DNA from: Thiohalobacter thiocyanaticus
Lineage (GTDB): Bacteria; Pseudomonadota; Gammaproteobacteria; Thiohalobacterales; Thiohalobacteraceae
DNA: 64,000 nt
Direction: 5' to 3'
NCBI RefSeq assembly: GCF_003932505.1
Contig: NZ_QZMU01000001.1
Coordinates: 2,799,001-2,863,000 of the forward strand
The first letter of the stretch is position 1. The number at the start of each line of letters is the position of its first letter. Below are positions 52,669-62,846 of this stretch, one piece after another. Under the pieces are notes generated by a model that was not told where the DNA came from, ran no database searches, and saw nothing but the letters and a program-made list of their open reading frames with translations. A program made the position numbers and the translations under genes.

Positions 52669-54732
52669 GTGAGCATCGGAGTATACAGCTACGGACTGGC
52701 CGCCCTGGCCTACCTGATCCTGGCCCTGGTACTTGCCAGCGGCTGGCGCGGTCGCCTGCAGGGCGGGGTGCTGCTGGTCGGGGTCGGCATCTCGGTGCTC
52801 TGGGCGCTGCACGGCATGCTGGTCGCGGCGGGCTACACGCTGGCAGAGGGTCTGATCCCCACGGCCGAAGCGCTGCGTTTCATCGGCTGGTTCATCTTCC
52901 TGTTCGGGATCCTGCGTACCCAGCGCGGGTCGGCTTCGTTTTTCGGCGCCTTTTCCCCCTGGCCGCTGGCCGCCTACGGGTTGTCTGGCATGCTGGCACT
53001 GCTGCCGCTGGTTCCGGTCTCCGTGTTCGACGCGATCCCCTTCAAACTCGTTTATGCGCTGTATCTCGGCTTGGTCGTGGGGGTGCTGTGGCTGATCGAA
53101 AACCTGTTCCGCAACACCAAATCAGACCAGCGTTGGGGCATCAAGTATCTGTGTTTCGGCATCGCCGGAATCTACATCTACGATTTCTTTCTCTATTCCA
53201 ATGCGGTGATGTTCAATCAGCTCGATCCCGCGATCTGGCAGGCGCGCGGGGCGATCAACGCGCTGGCCGTGCCGCTCATTGCCGTCTCGGCCGCGCGCAA
53301 TCCGGACTGGTCGCTGGATATCTTCGTCTCGAGACGGATGGTATTTCATACCGCCACCCTGATCGGCGCAGGCATCTATCTGCTGGTGATGGCCGCGGCC
53401 GGCTACTATATCCGCGCCGTGGGCGGCGAGTGGGGCGATGTCCTGCAGATCGTGTTCGTTTCGGCCGCCTTGCTGGGCCTGGCCGCGCTCCTGTTCTCGG
53501 GCCATGCCCGGGCGCAGTTGCGGGTCTTCTTCAGCAAGCATTTCTTCAATTACCAGTACGATTACCGTGAACAATGGCTGCGTTTCACCCGGACACTGTC
53601 CGCCTGCAAGCAGGAAGCGGACCCCAGGGTATGCGTGATCCGGGCTGTGGCCAGCATCGTCGACAGTCCGGCGGGGATTCTGTGGCTGTACCGTTCGGCC
53701 GGCGCCTTTACCCCGGTCGCGCACTGGAATCAGCCCTTCGAGTCGTCCTGGATGCTGGACGCGGACTCGGGCCTGGTACGTTTCGTCGAGGCCAACGGTT
53801 GGGTCGTCGATCTGCAGGAATGGCGTGAACAGCCCGGGCGTTATGCGGACATGCGTCTGCCCGGCTGGCTGCCGGAGATCCCCCAGGCCTGGCTGATCGT
53901 CCCGCTGCTCGATGGTAGAGATCTTATCGGGCTGATTTTCCTGGCAAAACCCCTGGCTACTGTGCGGCTCAACTGGGAAGTGATGGATCTGCTGAAGACG
54001 GCGACCTGTCAGGCCGCTGCCTATCTGGGGCAGCTCGAGGCCAACATGGCGCTGACCGAGGCCCGGCAGTTCGAGGGCTTTCACCGCTTGTCGGCCTATA
54101 TTCTTCATGATTTGAAGAATATAATTGCTCAGCAATCAATAATTACCAAGAATGCCGCCAAGCATAAGCACAATCCGGCGTTTGTCGATGACGTGGTTGC
54201 CGTGATGGAACACTCGGTGACCAAGATGAACCGCCTGATGAATCTGCTGAAATCCGGACTGACCGAAAACCGTCCCCGTCCGGTCAGGCTGGATCGGCTG
54301 CTGGAATCGGTGCTGGAGGAACTGTCCGTCTATGAACCCCGGCCGCAGCTGGACAATCATGCCGCGGAGGTGGAGCTGACGGTCGATCCCGATCGCCTGC
54401 GCACCGCGCTGCGCAACATCGTCCAGAACGCCCAGCAGGCAACCACCCGCGAAGGCAGTGTCCTGATCAATGTGGATCGCGCCGAGGGTCATATCCGGAT
54501 CAGTGTCCGGGACGATGGGGTCGGGATGGAACCCGAGTTCGTTCAGGAACGTCTGTTCCGGCCCTTCGACACCACCAAGGGGGACGTGGGCATGGGCATA
54601 GGCGCGTATGAAAGTCGTGAATACATCCGCTCGCTGGGCGGCGATATCCTGGTGGAAAGCCGCCCGGGCACAGGCTCGATCTTCCGGATCCTGCTCCCCA
54701 GCCCCGAGATGGAGCATGAGTATGTCGCCTGA
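52669..54732 (+). CDS. prsK: PEP-CTERM system sensor histidine kinase PrsK
   Basis: 687 residues from GTG 52669 (GGGGGGAC site). About 8-9 membrane helices (1-300), then a GAF-like domain (about 305-455). The phosphoacceptor is in YILHDLKN (His480), and the HATPase core has IVQNAQQA, VRDDGVGM and GMGIGAYESREYI. It matches the PrsK family that pairs with the sigma54 activator PrsR. prsR starts 30 bases downstream. Confidence 0.94.
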   Translation: MSIGVYSYGLAALAYLILALVLASGWRGRLQGGVLLVGVGISVLWALHGMLVAAGYTLAEGLIPTAEALRFIGWFIFLFGILRTQRGSASFFGAFSPWPLAAYGLSGMLALLPLVPVSVFDAIPFKLVYALYLGLVVGVLWLIENLFRNTKSDQRWGIKYLCFGIAGIYIYDFFLYSNAVMFNQLDPAIWQARGAINALAVPLIAVSAARNPDWSLDIFVSRRMVFHTATLIGAGIYLLVMAAAGYYIRAVGGEWGDVLQIVFVSAALLGLAALLFSGHARAQLRVFFSKHFFNYQYDYREQWLRFTRTLSACKQEADPRVCVIRAVASIVDSPAGILWLYRSAGAFTPVAHWNQPFESSWMLDADSGLVRFVEANGWVVDLQEWREQPGRYADMRLPGWLPEIPQAWLIVPLLDGRDLIGLIFLAKPLATVRLNWEVMDLLKTATCQAAAYLGQLEANMALTEARQFEGFHRLSAYILHDLKNIIAQQSIITKNAAKHKHNPAFVDDVVAVMEHSVTKMNRLMNLLKSGLTENRPRPVRLDRLLESVLEELSVYEPRPQLDNHAAEVELTVDPDRLRTALRNIVQNAQQATTREGSVLINVDRAEGHIRISVRDDGVGMEPEFVQERLFRPFDTTKGDVGMGIGAYESREYIRSLGGDILVESRPGTGSIFRILLPSPEMEHEYVA

Positions 54733-54762
54733 ACCGGGCGCGACCGATACGGCGCGGGAGAA

Positions 54763-56145
54763 GTGAGAGCAGCGGTGAACGCGAGGAAGAAAACACTCCT
54801 GATTGTCGAGGATGACCCCGGGCTGCAGAGTGCGCTCAAGTGGTCATTCGATGAGTTCGAGGTGGTTACCGCCAGCGACCGCGAGAGTGCCATCGCCCAG
54901 CTGCGCCGGTACGAACCGGCCGTGGTCACCCTGGACCTGGGTCTGCCGCCGGACCCGGGCGGGGCCAGCGAGGGACTGGCAACGCTGGGCCAGATACTGT
55001 CCATGGCGCCCAGGACCAAGGTGATCGTCGTCACCGGGAACAACGACAGCGAAAACGCCATCCGGGCCATTGCCGAGGGTGCCTGGCTGTTCTGCCAGAA
55101 ACCGGCCGATCCGGAACTGCTGGGATTCATCGTGGATCGTGCCTGGCACCTGCATGAACTGGAAGAGCAGCAACAGAGTCTCAACCCGGCAGCCAACTCG
55201 CCCCTGTCCGGCATTATCGCGACCAGTCCCGAAATGCTGGAGGTCTGCCGCAAGATCGAAAAGGTCGCCCCCACCGATGCCACGGCTCTGCTGCTGGGCG
55301 ACTCCGGCACCGGCAAGGAACTCCTGGCCCGCAGCCTGCACGAACTGAGTCCGCGCGCCGAGCAGCCCTGGATCGCGATCAACTGCGCGGCCATTCCTGA
55401 AAACCTGCTGGAAAGCGAACTGTTCGGTTACGAGAAGGGGGCCTTCACCGGCGCCAACAAGACCACGCCCGGCAATGTCGAATGCGCCAACGGCGGCACC
55501 CTGTTTCTCGATGAGGTCGGCGATCTGCCGCAGCCGCTGCAGGCGAAACTGCTCAGATTCCTGCAGGAAAGGGTGATCGTCCGGGTCGGGGGCAGGAAGG
55601 AGATTCCCGTGGACGTGCGTGTGATCTGCGCCACCCACCGGAATCTGCAGGAACGGATCCAGCAGGGCGCCTTCCGTGAGGACCTGTATTACCGGATCAG
55701 CGAAATCAGCATCACCATTCCCGCCCTGCACGAGCGCCAGGGCGAGACGGTGGTGCTGGCGAATTATTTTCTCAACCAGTATGCAGACCAGTTCCGGAAG
55801 AATTCCGTGCGTTTCTCGCCTGATGCCCTGGCGGCGATCGAGCGCTACAGTTGGCCCGGCAATGTCAGGGAACTGGAAAACCGGGTCAAGCGCGCGATCA
55901 TCATGGCCGAGGGCAAACATATCACTGCCGCCGACCTGGAACTGGAGGCCGACGGCCAGGATGAGGCCCTGCCCTTCAACCTGCGTCAGATCCGGGAGGA
56001 GGCGGAGAGCAAGGCCCTGCTGCGTGCCTATCAGTACGCCTCGGGCAATGTATCCCAGGCGGCCGAGCTGCTGGGTATAACCCGCCCGACCTTCTACTCA
56101 CTGGTGAAGAAATACAACCTGAACATCCAGGCGAAAATAGTATAA
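54763..56145 (+). CDS. prsR: PEP-CTERM system sigma54-dependent response regulator PrsR
   Basis: 460 residues from GTG 54763 (GTG 54775 also possible). The receiver domain (LLIVEDDPGLQ, phosphoacceptor in VVTLDLGLPPDPGG) is followed by an AAA+ domain with Walker A GDSGTGKELLARS, an intact sigma54-contact loop GAFTGA (226-231) and GGTLFLDEVGDL. A Fis-type HTH (GNVSQAAELLGITRPTFYSLVKK) ends it. It activates sigma54 promoters; the -24/-12 promoter at 63814-63830 is a likely target. Confidence 0.95.
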   Translation: MRAAVNARKKTLLIVEDDPGLQSALKWSFDEFEVVTASDRESAIAQLRRYEPAVVTLDLGLPPDPGGASEGLATLGQILSMAPRTKVIVVTGNNDSENAIRAIAEGAWLFCQKPADPELLGFIVDRAWHLHELEEQQQSLNPAANSPLSGIIATSPEMLEVCRKIEKVAPTDATALLLGDSGTGKELLARSLHELSPRAEQPWIAINCAAIPENLLESELFGYEKGAFTGANKTTPGNVECANGGTLFLDEVGDLPQPLQAKLLRFLQERVIVRVGGRKEIPVDVRVICATHRNLQERIQQGAFREDLYYRISEISITIPALHERQGETVVLANYFLNQYADQFRKNSVRFSPDALAAIERYSWPGNVRELENRVKRAIIMAEGKHITAADLELEADGQDEALPFNLRQIREEAESKALLRAYQYASGNVSQAAELLGITRPTFYSLVKKYNLNIQAKIV

Positions 56146-56169
56146 TTACTGATGAGAAGGATGCCGACC

Positions 56170-58932
56170 ATGCATGCCAGCACGAAACTTGTCTGCAGCC
56201 TGATACTGGGCTCGATGTTCTCCATGACGGCTGTAGCCGGAGATTATCTCCAGGATGCCCGTGATTACTATGACAGGAAGGAATACCGCGCGGCTGTGAT
56301 ACAGCTCAAGAATGCCCTGCAGGAGTCCCCCGACGATCGGGCCGCGCGTCTGCTGCTGGCGAAGATCCATCTCGAGACCGGGGATGCGGCCGCCGCGGAA
56401 AAGGAATTCAGACAGGCCCGGCGGCTGGGGGCGCCGCGCGAAGAATGGGTGCGTGGCCTGGCCCAGTCGATGCTGCTGCAGACCCGGTTCGACGCAGCAC
56501 TGAACGAGATCGAGGTGGAATCCTCCGATGCGCCGGCATTGCAGGCCGATATCCTGGTCCTGCGCGGCCAGGCGCTGATAGCGAAGACCGAAGCGGAGCG
56601 GGCCGAGCAGCATTTCAAACAGGCGCTGGAACATGACGACAGGCACGCCGACGCCCATCTGGGGCTGGCCCAACTGGCCTTCAATGCCGGTGATTACGAG
56701 CGTGCGACCGAATTCGTGGATACGGCGCTGGATACCGATCCGGGTGCCTACAGTGCCCGTTTCATCAAGGCCCAGATACTCGCGGCGCAGAAACTCGAGA
56801 CAGCCGCGGTCTGGTACGACAAGGCGCTGGAGGCGCGGCCCGATGACATCAGCGCCCGCCTGGGCAAGGCGAAATTTCTCATCACCCAGGGCGAGTTCGC
56901 GCAGGCGAAACCGGAAGTGGAACGATTGCGGGCGACGTTGCCTGACAGTCCACAGGTCAAGTACCTTGCCGGTCTGATCGACTTCAATGCCGGAAATCTC
57001 GAGCCGGCACGGGTCGCGTTCAATGATGTCCTTGCCGCCGAACCCAAGCATGCGCCGGCCATGCTGTTTCTCGGGACCATCCATTACCAGCGGGACAATC
57101 TCGATCAGGCCCTGTTCTATCTGCGGGATTACCTGGAATACGTCCCTGGCAACATACCGGCGCGGCAGATGCTGGGCAGCATTCACCTGCGTCAGGGCAA
57201 GGCCGGGGAGGCGATCGGGACCATGCAGCCGGGGGCGGACGCCGCCAAAGACAATGCCGGCTACCTGGCGCTGCTCGGCGCTGCCCACATGCAGGTCGGT
57301 GAGGTCGAACAGGCAATGCAATACCTGCAGCGGGCCAGGGAGATTGCCCCCGAAGCACTGCCGTTGCAGGCCCAACTCGCCATGGGGCAGATCCTGCAGG
57401 GTGACAGCAAGGCGGGCCTGGAGGGCCTGCAGGCGCTGACTGACGCTCAGGGCGGCATGGAATACGACCGCCTGCTGGTGATGTCCTACCTGGCTCTGGA
57501 GGATTATCCCAGTGCATTGAATGCCGTCGAGACGATGCGGGAAAAATATCCGGACAGTGTCGAGACGATCAACCTGCACGGCGTTATTCAGCTGGCAATG
57601 GAAGAGCGCGATGCAGCGCGAAAGACCCTGAAGGCGGCGATCGCGCAGGATGAGAGTTTCACCGCCGCCTATATCAATCTGGCCAATATCGAATTCCAGG
57701 ATGGCAATCACGCCGAAGCTGCCGCCATTCTGGAACGCGCCCAGGCGCATGGGGCAAAGTCGGCGCAGATCCTCCTGGCGCGTGCCAGACTCGCCGAGGC
57801 AACGGGAGACCAGGCCGGCGCCGGCAGCTTGTACCGGCAGGCACATGAAGGCCACGAGGGCGAACTGCCACCCGGACTGGCCTATGCGGATTACCTGGCT
57901 CGCAGTGGCGATCCAGACAAGGCTACGGCGGTGCTGTCCGGTCTCAACCGCAGGCATCCCGGGGATCCCCGGGTGCTCGCCAGGCTGGGGATGGTGCAGC
58001 TCGACAGCGGCGATCTTGCCAACGCCGAGGCCAGTATCAAATCGCTGCTTGAAAAGACGCCGGAAAACGGCCATGCGCATTTCCTGCTCGGTCGCTTCCA
58101 TCTGGCGCGTGACCAGGTCGACCAGGCCATTCCCGCCCTGGAGCGTGCGCTCGAGCTGGGGGTGGACGATATCCAGCCCCAGGTTCTGCTGGTCGAATCC
58201 TATGCGGCTCAGGGCCAGGATGAACAGGCGCTGCAGCTGATCGAGCAGACCAAGCAGGACTATCCGGCCATCGGGCTGGGCTTCGAGCTGGAAGGCGATT
58301 TCCACATGCGCAGGGAGGCCCGTGAGAAGGCACTCGAAGCCTACCGCCAGGCCTACGCGATCAGCGCGACACGGCCACTGATGACCAAGCTGTACCGCGT
58401 GCACAAGACGCTGGATCAGCCCGGGGCGGCGCGCGCCATACTGGAGAACTGGCTGCAGGACAATCCGGAGGATACCGGCATCCGGCTGGTCTATGCCTCC
58501 GAGTTGTCCCGGGTGGGAGAGACCGGGGCTGCGCTGCAACAGTACCAGACTGTCATCGAATCGCAGCCGGATAACCTGCCGGCCCTGAACAATGCCGCAG
58601 TCATCGCTGCGGACACGAATCCCGGGCTCGGGCTGGAATATGCCCGGCGGGCCTATGAGCTGGCTTCCTCCCGCCCCGAGATCATCGACACCTACGGCTG
58701 GCTGCTGCTCAGGAACGACCGCCTGCAGGAGGCGGAGCGGCTGCTGAAGGAGGCGGCGGTGCTGGCACCCCACATCCCGGATATACGTTATCACCTGGCC
58801 GTGGCCTACCATCGCAACGGCAAGGACAGTGCGGCCCTGCTCGAGCTCAGGGATATCGAAGACAGCTTCGATGCCCTGTCCGATGCCGCGCAGGCGCATT
58901 CTCTGTACCGGAAACTCAACGGCAAGAACTGA
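56170..58932 (+). CDS. prsT: PEP-CTERM system TPR protein PrsT
   Basis: About 920 residues from ATG 56170, which has GAGAAGG 9 bases upstream; ATGs at 56152 and 56161 are also in frame. A Sec signal (TKLVCSLILGSMFSMTAVAG, cleavage after AVA) is followed by about 20 tandem TPR-like repeats. Family members are described as lipoproteins, but no lipobox Cys is present at the cleavage site here, so it is probably soluble periplasmic. Follows prsR by 24 bases. Confidence 0.9.
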   Translation: MHASTKLVCSLILGSMFSMTAVAGDYLQDARDYYDRKEYRAAVIQLKNALQESPDDRAARLLLAKIHLETGDAAAAEKEFRQARRLGAPREEWVRGLAQSMLLQTRFDAALNEIEVESSDAPALQADILVLRGQALIAKTEAERAEQHFKQALEHDDRHADAHLGLAQLAFNAGDYERATEFVDTALDTDPGAYSARFIKAQILAAQKLETAAVWYDKALEARPDDISARLGKAKFLITQGEFAQAKPEVERLRATLPDSPQVKYLAGLIDFNAGNLEPARVAFNDVLAAEPKHAPAMLFLGTIHYQRDNLDQALFYLRDYLEYVPGNIPARQMLGSIHLRQGKAGEAIGTMQPGADAAKDNAGYLALLGAAHMQVGEVEQAMQYLQRAREIAPEALPLQAQLAMGQILQGDSKAGLEGLQALTDAQGGMEYDRLLVMSYLALEDYPSALNAVETMREKYPDSVETINLHGVIQLAMEERDAARKTLKAAIAQDESFTAAYINLANIEFQDGNHAEAAAILERAQAHGAKSAQILLARARLAEATGDQAGAGSLYRQAHEGHEGELPPGLAYADYLARSGDPDKATAVLSGLNRRHPGDPRVLARLGMVQLDSGDLANAEASIKSLLEKTPENGHAHFLLGRFHLARDQVDQAIPALERALELGVDDIQPQVLLVESYAAQGQDEQALQLIEQTKQDYPAIGLGFELEGDFHMRREAREKALEAYRQAYAISATRPLMTKLYRVHKTLDQPGAARAILENWLQDNPEDTGIRLVYASELSRVGETGAALQQYQTVIESQPDNLPALNNAAVIAADTNPGLGLEYARRAYELASSRPEIIDTYGWLLLRNDRLQEAERLLKEAAVLAPHIPDIRYHLAVAYHRNGKDSAALLELRDIEDSFDALSDAAQAHSLYRKLNGKN

Positions 58933-58950
58933 AACCCACGGATTGACTAT

Positions 58951-61530
58951 ATGACTAATACCGGCGCAATGATCCGGCGTTCGCTTCTGCTGCTGTTGCC
59001 ATGGCTGCTCGCCCTGGGAATGGCTGCATGCGGGTTCGACACGAAGACCCCGGAGGAACTCCGGCTGGAGGCGAAATCCCGGATCAATGATCACGACTAC
59101 AGGGCTGCGGAGATCCATCTTAAGAATCTGCTGCGCGAGGATCCCGGGGATATCGAGGCCAGGTGGCTGCTCGCCGATGCCTATATGCGGCAGTGGAAAC
59201 TGGATGCCGCCTACAAGGAACTGGAGAAGGCCCTGGAGCTGGGCATGGCGCCGGATGCAGTCTATCCGAAGCTGGCCAGGGCCTATTACTCGGCGCCCAG
59301 CCACCGCCGTCTGCTTGAACTCGACCCTCAAGACGTGGGTAACGAGGCCGGGGCGGCGGTGCTGGCCTATCAGGCGCTGGCCCTCATGAACCGCGATGAC
59401 GAACGGGCGGAGGCGCTGCTGGGCAGGGCCGAATCACTCGCCCCCGATGCCGGTGACGTGCAGTTTGCGCGCGTCATGCTGATGTTCGGTCAGGGGCAAC
59501 GGGACGCGGCCCGGGCCCGGCTGGAGTCGCTCTCGATCACCGAGCCCTATATCCATAGCCAGGTCGGGCGCATATACCTGCAGCTCAGGGACATGGATCA
59601 GGCCAGGTCGCATCTCAGCGCTGCGCTCGATGCCGGTGCCAGGTATTACAACGTCCATATCGATCTGGCGTTGATCGAGCTGGCCGCATCGAACCGTGAG
59701 GCGGTGGAATCGCATCTCAAGCAGCTCAGGGCTATAGCACCCAGGCATCCCGCCGTGGATTACATCGAGGGCCTGTTGTTGTTCACTGATGGGGAATATG
59801 CGCAGGCGCAGGGGCACTTCGAACGTGTCGTCAGTACCTATGAGGAGTTCATCCCGGCCTACATGTATCTGGGGCTGACCCACTATGCCCTGAACAATGA
59901 CCAGCAGGCCAGCGATTATCTTGAACGTTTCGTCAGCGCGATGCACAGCTATTATCCGCTGGACAAGATTCGTGCCCATGTCTGGTTCCGGCTCGGTAAC
60001 TACGAGCAGGCCATTCAGCTGCTGGAACGGCTCAGGCAACTCAAGCCGGACGATGCTTCCGTGCTTTCCCTGCTCGGTGAAAGCTATCTGCGTACGGGCG
60101 ATATCGACAGCGTCCGGGACGTGGTCGATGCCCTGCTGGAGCAGGACCCGGACAATATGGCCTTCCGAATGAATCTGGGCATGCTGCTGCTGGATTCAGG
60201 TCAGAGCGAGGCCGGTCTGGCCGAGATCGACCGGGTGGTCGAGACCGCCGCCGAACCGCTGCAGATCCGCAAGCTGGTCGCCCTGAAGCTGATCGACAGA
60301 GGCGAGGTGGACAAGGCTGCGAAACTGATCGATTCGGTGCTGGCCGAGTCCCCGGACAATGCCGAGTTCAGGGAACTGCGCGGTATGGTACATGCTGCCC
60401 GGGGTGAGACGGACCAGGCGGAGGCGGCCTTCCTTGCCGCGGTTGAGGCCGGCCCCGAGGATATCGGCGCCCTGAGCAATCTCGCCGTGTTTTACCTGCG
60501 CCAGGGGAACACGCAGGATGCGGAAAAATATTATCGCAGGATCCTGGCGCTCGACCCGGTTGAGCCGAGGGCCAATCTCGGCCTGGCCAGGATCATGGCA
60601 CAGCGAGGCGAGACCGATACGGCCGAGCGCCACATCGAGGCCGCGCTGCAGGACGGGGATCCGCGTACCCGTGTCAGTGCCGCCAATATCTATAACCAGC
60701 TCGGCCGTTATCACAGGACGGTGACACTGTTGCGCAACCAGCAGGCGGGCGAGCTTTCCGGCCAGGCGGGCCTGGCCCTGGCGCGAGCCTATCTCGAGCA
60801 GGGCAACTATCCCTCGGCCGACTATATGCTTGACAGACTGCCCGATGCCTTCCGGGACCGGATGGAATATCTGCAGCTGCGTGCCCGGACCTCACTGGCA
60901 TTGGGCGATCAGGAACAGGCGGCGGAAGCTGCGGCCCGGGCACTGGAGCGGGACGAGAAGAATTTCACTGCGCTGATGATCCTGTCCCAGACCGCCCTGC
61001 TGCAGGGCCGGATCGATACAGCGGCGTCCATGGTCAGCCGGCTGGAGCGGTTTTATCCGGAGAGCGGCGAGGCCAGGATGTTCGCGGCCGTGCTCGAATC
61101 CGTCAAGGGCGACGAACAGGGCTCGATCGAATACTTCGAGCAGCTGTACCAGCAGCTGCGGATGCCGCGACTGGCGATACTGTTGTCCGACAAATACCTC
61201 AAGACCGGAGCAAACGAGCGGGCCGAAACGATACTGCGCGACTGGCTGGAACAGGAAGGCGAGGACCTGGAAGTCATGGCGGCGCTGGGCCGGCTGTATA
61301 TCCAGACCGAGCAGCATGACCGGGCCCGCGCGCTGTACCGGCGCATCCTCGACCGTTCGCCGGACCATGTCGCCGCCCTGAACAACTATGCCATGCTGAT
61401 CGCCGAGGAGCACCCCGCCGAGGCCCTGCGCCACGCCGAGAAGGCCTATTTCATGCAGCGTGACAATCCGGCCATCAAGGACACCTACAACCGGCTGCTG
61501 GAGCTCAATGGCAAGGCGCCGGTGGAGTAA
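58951..61530 (+). CDS. TPR-repeat lipoprotein, PrsT paralogue
   Basis: 859 residues. It has a lipobox signal (LLPWLLALGMAAC, Cys27) and TPR repeats throughout. Its order resembles PrsT: the openings YRAAVIQLKNALQESPDD (PrsT) and YRAAEIHLKNLLREDPGD align well, and both end in a NPxxxLxxAxxAY..xPxIxDTY repeat. Likely a tandem duplication that diverged, with this copy keeping the lipid anchor. 18 bases after prsT, so same transcript. Confidence 0.88.
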   Translation: MTNTGAMIRRSLLLLLPWLLALGMAACGFDTKTPEELRLEAKSRINDHDYRAAEIHLKNLLREDPGDIEARWLLADAYMRQWKLDAAYKELEKALELGMAPDAVYPKLARAYYSAPSHRRLLELDPQDVGNEAGAAVLAYQALALMNRDDERAEALLGRAESLAPDAGDVQFARVMLMFGQGQRDAARARLESLSITEPYIHSQVGRIYLQLRDMDQARSHLSAALDAGARYYNVHIDLALIELAASNREAVESHLKQLRAIAPRHPAVDYIEGLLLFTDGEYAQAQGHFERVVSTYEEFIPAYMYLGLTHYALNNDQQASDYLERFVSAMHSYYPLDKIRAHVWFRLGNYEQAIQLLERLRQLKPDDASVLSLLGESYLRTGDIDSVRDVVDALLEQDPDNMAFRMNLGMLLLDSGQSEAGLAEIDRVVETAAEPLQIRKLVALKLIDRGEVDKAAKLIDSVLAESPDNAEFRELRGMVHAARGETDQAEAAFLAAVEAGPEDIGALSNLAVFYLRQGNTQDAEKYYRRILALDPVEPRANLGLARIMAQRGETDTAERHIEAALQDGDPRTRVSAANIYNQLGRYHRTVTLLRNQQAGELSGQAGLALARAYLEQGNYPSADYMLDRLPDAFRDRMEYLQLRARTSLALGDQEQAAEAAARALERDEKNFTALMILSQTALLQGRIDTAASMVSRLERFYPESGEARMFAAVLESVKGDEQGSIEYFEQLYQQLRMPRLAILLSDKYLKTGANERAETILRDWLEQEGEDLEVMAALGRLYIQTEQHDRARALYRRILDRSPDHVAALNNYAMLIAEEHPAEALRHAEKAYFMQRDNPAIKDTYNRLLELNGKAPVE

Positions 61531-61575
61531 AGTAACCCGGCTGCAGCCAAGACCGGCCGGGCATTCATTCTCTCA

Positions 61576-62448
61576 TCAAAGCAGCCCGCACTTCATGCCG
61601 GCCAGCCCGAAGATGGTTCTGAGATCCTTCAGGTCGGTTTTGTGGTTGTCCGGCAGGGCGGCGGCGATGGCGGCCAGAGGTGGCCGCAGCCGCGCATGTT
61701 CGTTCGTGCGTGGCGGACTCTTGACCGCCAGCATGAAGGGCATGATCCGCGGGGCATGCAACCGGGCCTGTCCGGCCAGGTGCGCCGCTGCGGTCCGGAA
61801 ATCGGCCACGCTGAAGGCCGCCTTGAGCGAATAGAGGTAATCCAGGGTGAACAGCTCCGGTTGCCGGTCCGCGTACTGGTAGGCGAAGTAGCGGATGGAG
61901 TCCGGTGATCTGAGCCGGGCAAAGTCGGCCAGGTAGATCCCACCGCCCGGTTTGAGCACCCGGTGGATTTCCCGGAAGGTCGCGTCCAGGTGGGCCGGGT
62001 CGGGCAGATGGTGCAGGGCCATGGTGGAGAAGACGGCATCGACGCTGTGGTCTTCCAGAAATTCCAGCCTGCTGATATCCCCCGTGGTCAGGGAGACATT
62101 GTCATAGCCCCGGTCGCGGATATAGCGCTCGGCGATCCCCAGCATCTCGTCCGACAGATCGATCCCGGTGAAGCTCACCTCGGGGGCCAGTTCGGCCACC
62201 AGTCCCAGCTGGGTGGCCGGGCCGCAGGCCAGGTCGATGGCCCGGTCACCGGGCTTCAGGATCTCCAGTATATTGGCACCATGGAACAGGTAGACCGGCG
62301 CCATGACCCCGTCCACGCGGCCGGCGCGGGTGTAGGCGGCGACCTTGTCCGGGTCGTCCATGACCAGGTCCGGTTCGGGTTCGCGCGGGACCTGGCTGAA
62401 GGTCAGCAGTTCCCGGAGCATGACTCTGGCAATGGCGAGGCTGGGCAT
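61576..62448 (-). CDS. Class I SAM-dependent methyltransferase
   Basis: 290 residues from ATG 62448. Motif I is AIDLACGPATQLGLVAELA, followed by FTGIDLSDEMLGIAERY, TMALHHLPDPAHLDATFREIHRVLKPGGGIYLADF. A family of unknown target (UbiE/arsenite-methyltransferase-like core). Convergent with the TPR gene; its link to the locus is uncertain. Confidence 0.88.
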   Translation of the reverse strand: MPSLAIARVMLRELLTFSQVPREPEPDLVMDDPDKVAAYTRAGRVDGVMAPVYLFHGANILEILKPGDRAIDLACGPATQLGLVAELAPEVSFTGIDLSDEMLGIAERYIRDRGYDNVSLTTGDISRLEFLEDHSVDAVFSTMALHHLPDPAHLDATFREIHRVLKPGGGIYLADFARLRSPDSIRYFAYQYADRQPELFTLDYLYSLKAAFSVADFRTAAAHLAGQARLHAPRIMPFMLAVKSPPRTNEHARLRPPLAAIAAALPDNHKTDLKDLRTIFGLAGMKCGLL

Positions 62449-62488
62449 GGTCGGGGCTCTATCCGTGGCTCTCAGTACTGGAAAAGAT

Positions 62489-62770
62489 CTCAACGCAAAG
62501 GCGCCAAGGCGCAGAGATTGCAAGCTTTACCTGACAGTTGCATGAAGAAGCTATCAAATATCATGTATTACTGATTTCCGTCATTCCCGCGCAGGCGGGA
62601 ATCCAGATACCGCTGTGGTTATTGGATCCCCGCCTGCGCGGGGATGACGACGCGGTTATGATAACCGAATATACGCAATAACCGGGCTTACTAAATAAGA
62701 GCGTTTCCAGAGAATAATATAAATTTCTACTGGATTAACAATCTCTGCGTCTTCCGCGCCTTTGCGTTGA
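62489..62770. repeat. Nested inverted repeat block
   Basis: Outer arms TCAACGCAAAGGCGCCAAGG (from 62489) and a complementary CTTCCGCGCCTTTGCGTTGA (ending 62770) enclose a two-hairpin CGTCATTCCCGCGCAGGCGG unit (62579-62649) and AT-rich DNA. It fills most of the 398-bp gap between the methyltransferase and the PEP-CTERM gene. A single half-arm ATCCGTGGCT lies at 62461. Confidence 0.88.
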
Positions 62771-62788
62771 ATTCCTTTTGCAGTGTAC

Positions 62789-62823
62789 AAAAAAAAGCCC
62801 GCAATCTGAATTGCGGGCTTTTT
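62789..62823. terminator. Bidirectional rho-independent terminator
   Basis: GCCCGCAAT (62797-62805) and ATTGCGGGC (62810-62818) form a 9-bp GC-rich stem with a CTGA loop, flanked by A8 on the left and T5 on the right. It reads as an intrinsic terminator on both strands and is 24 bases past the PEP-CTERM stop. Confidence 0.93.
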
Positions 62824-62846
62824 CGTGACTGCCTGAGCTGTTGCGA

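Noticed and set aside
56146-59331. Long antisense open frame of about 1060 codons opposite prsT
   Set aside because: High-GC codon structure produces open antisense frames; no family features, and the sense strand carries clear TPR repeats.
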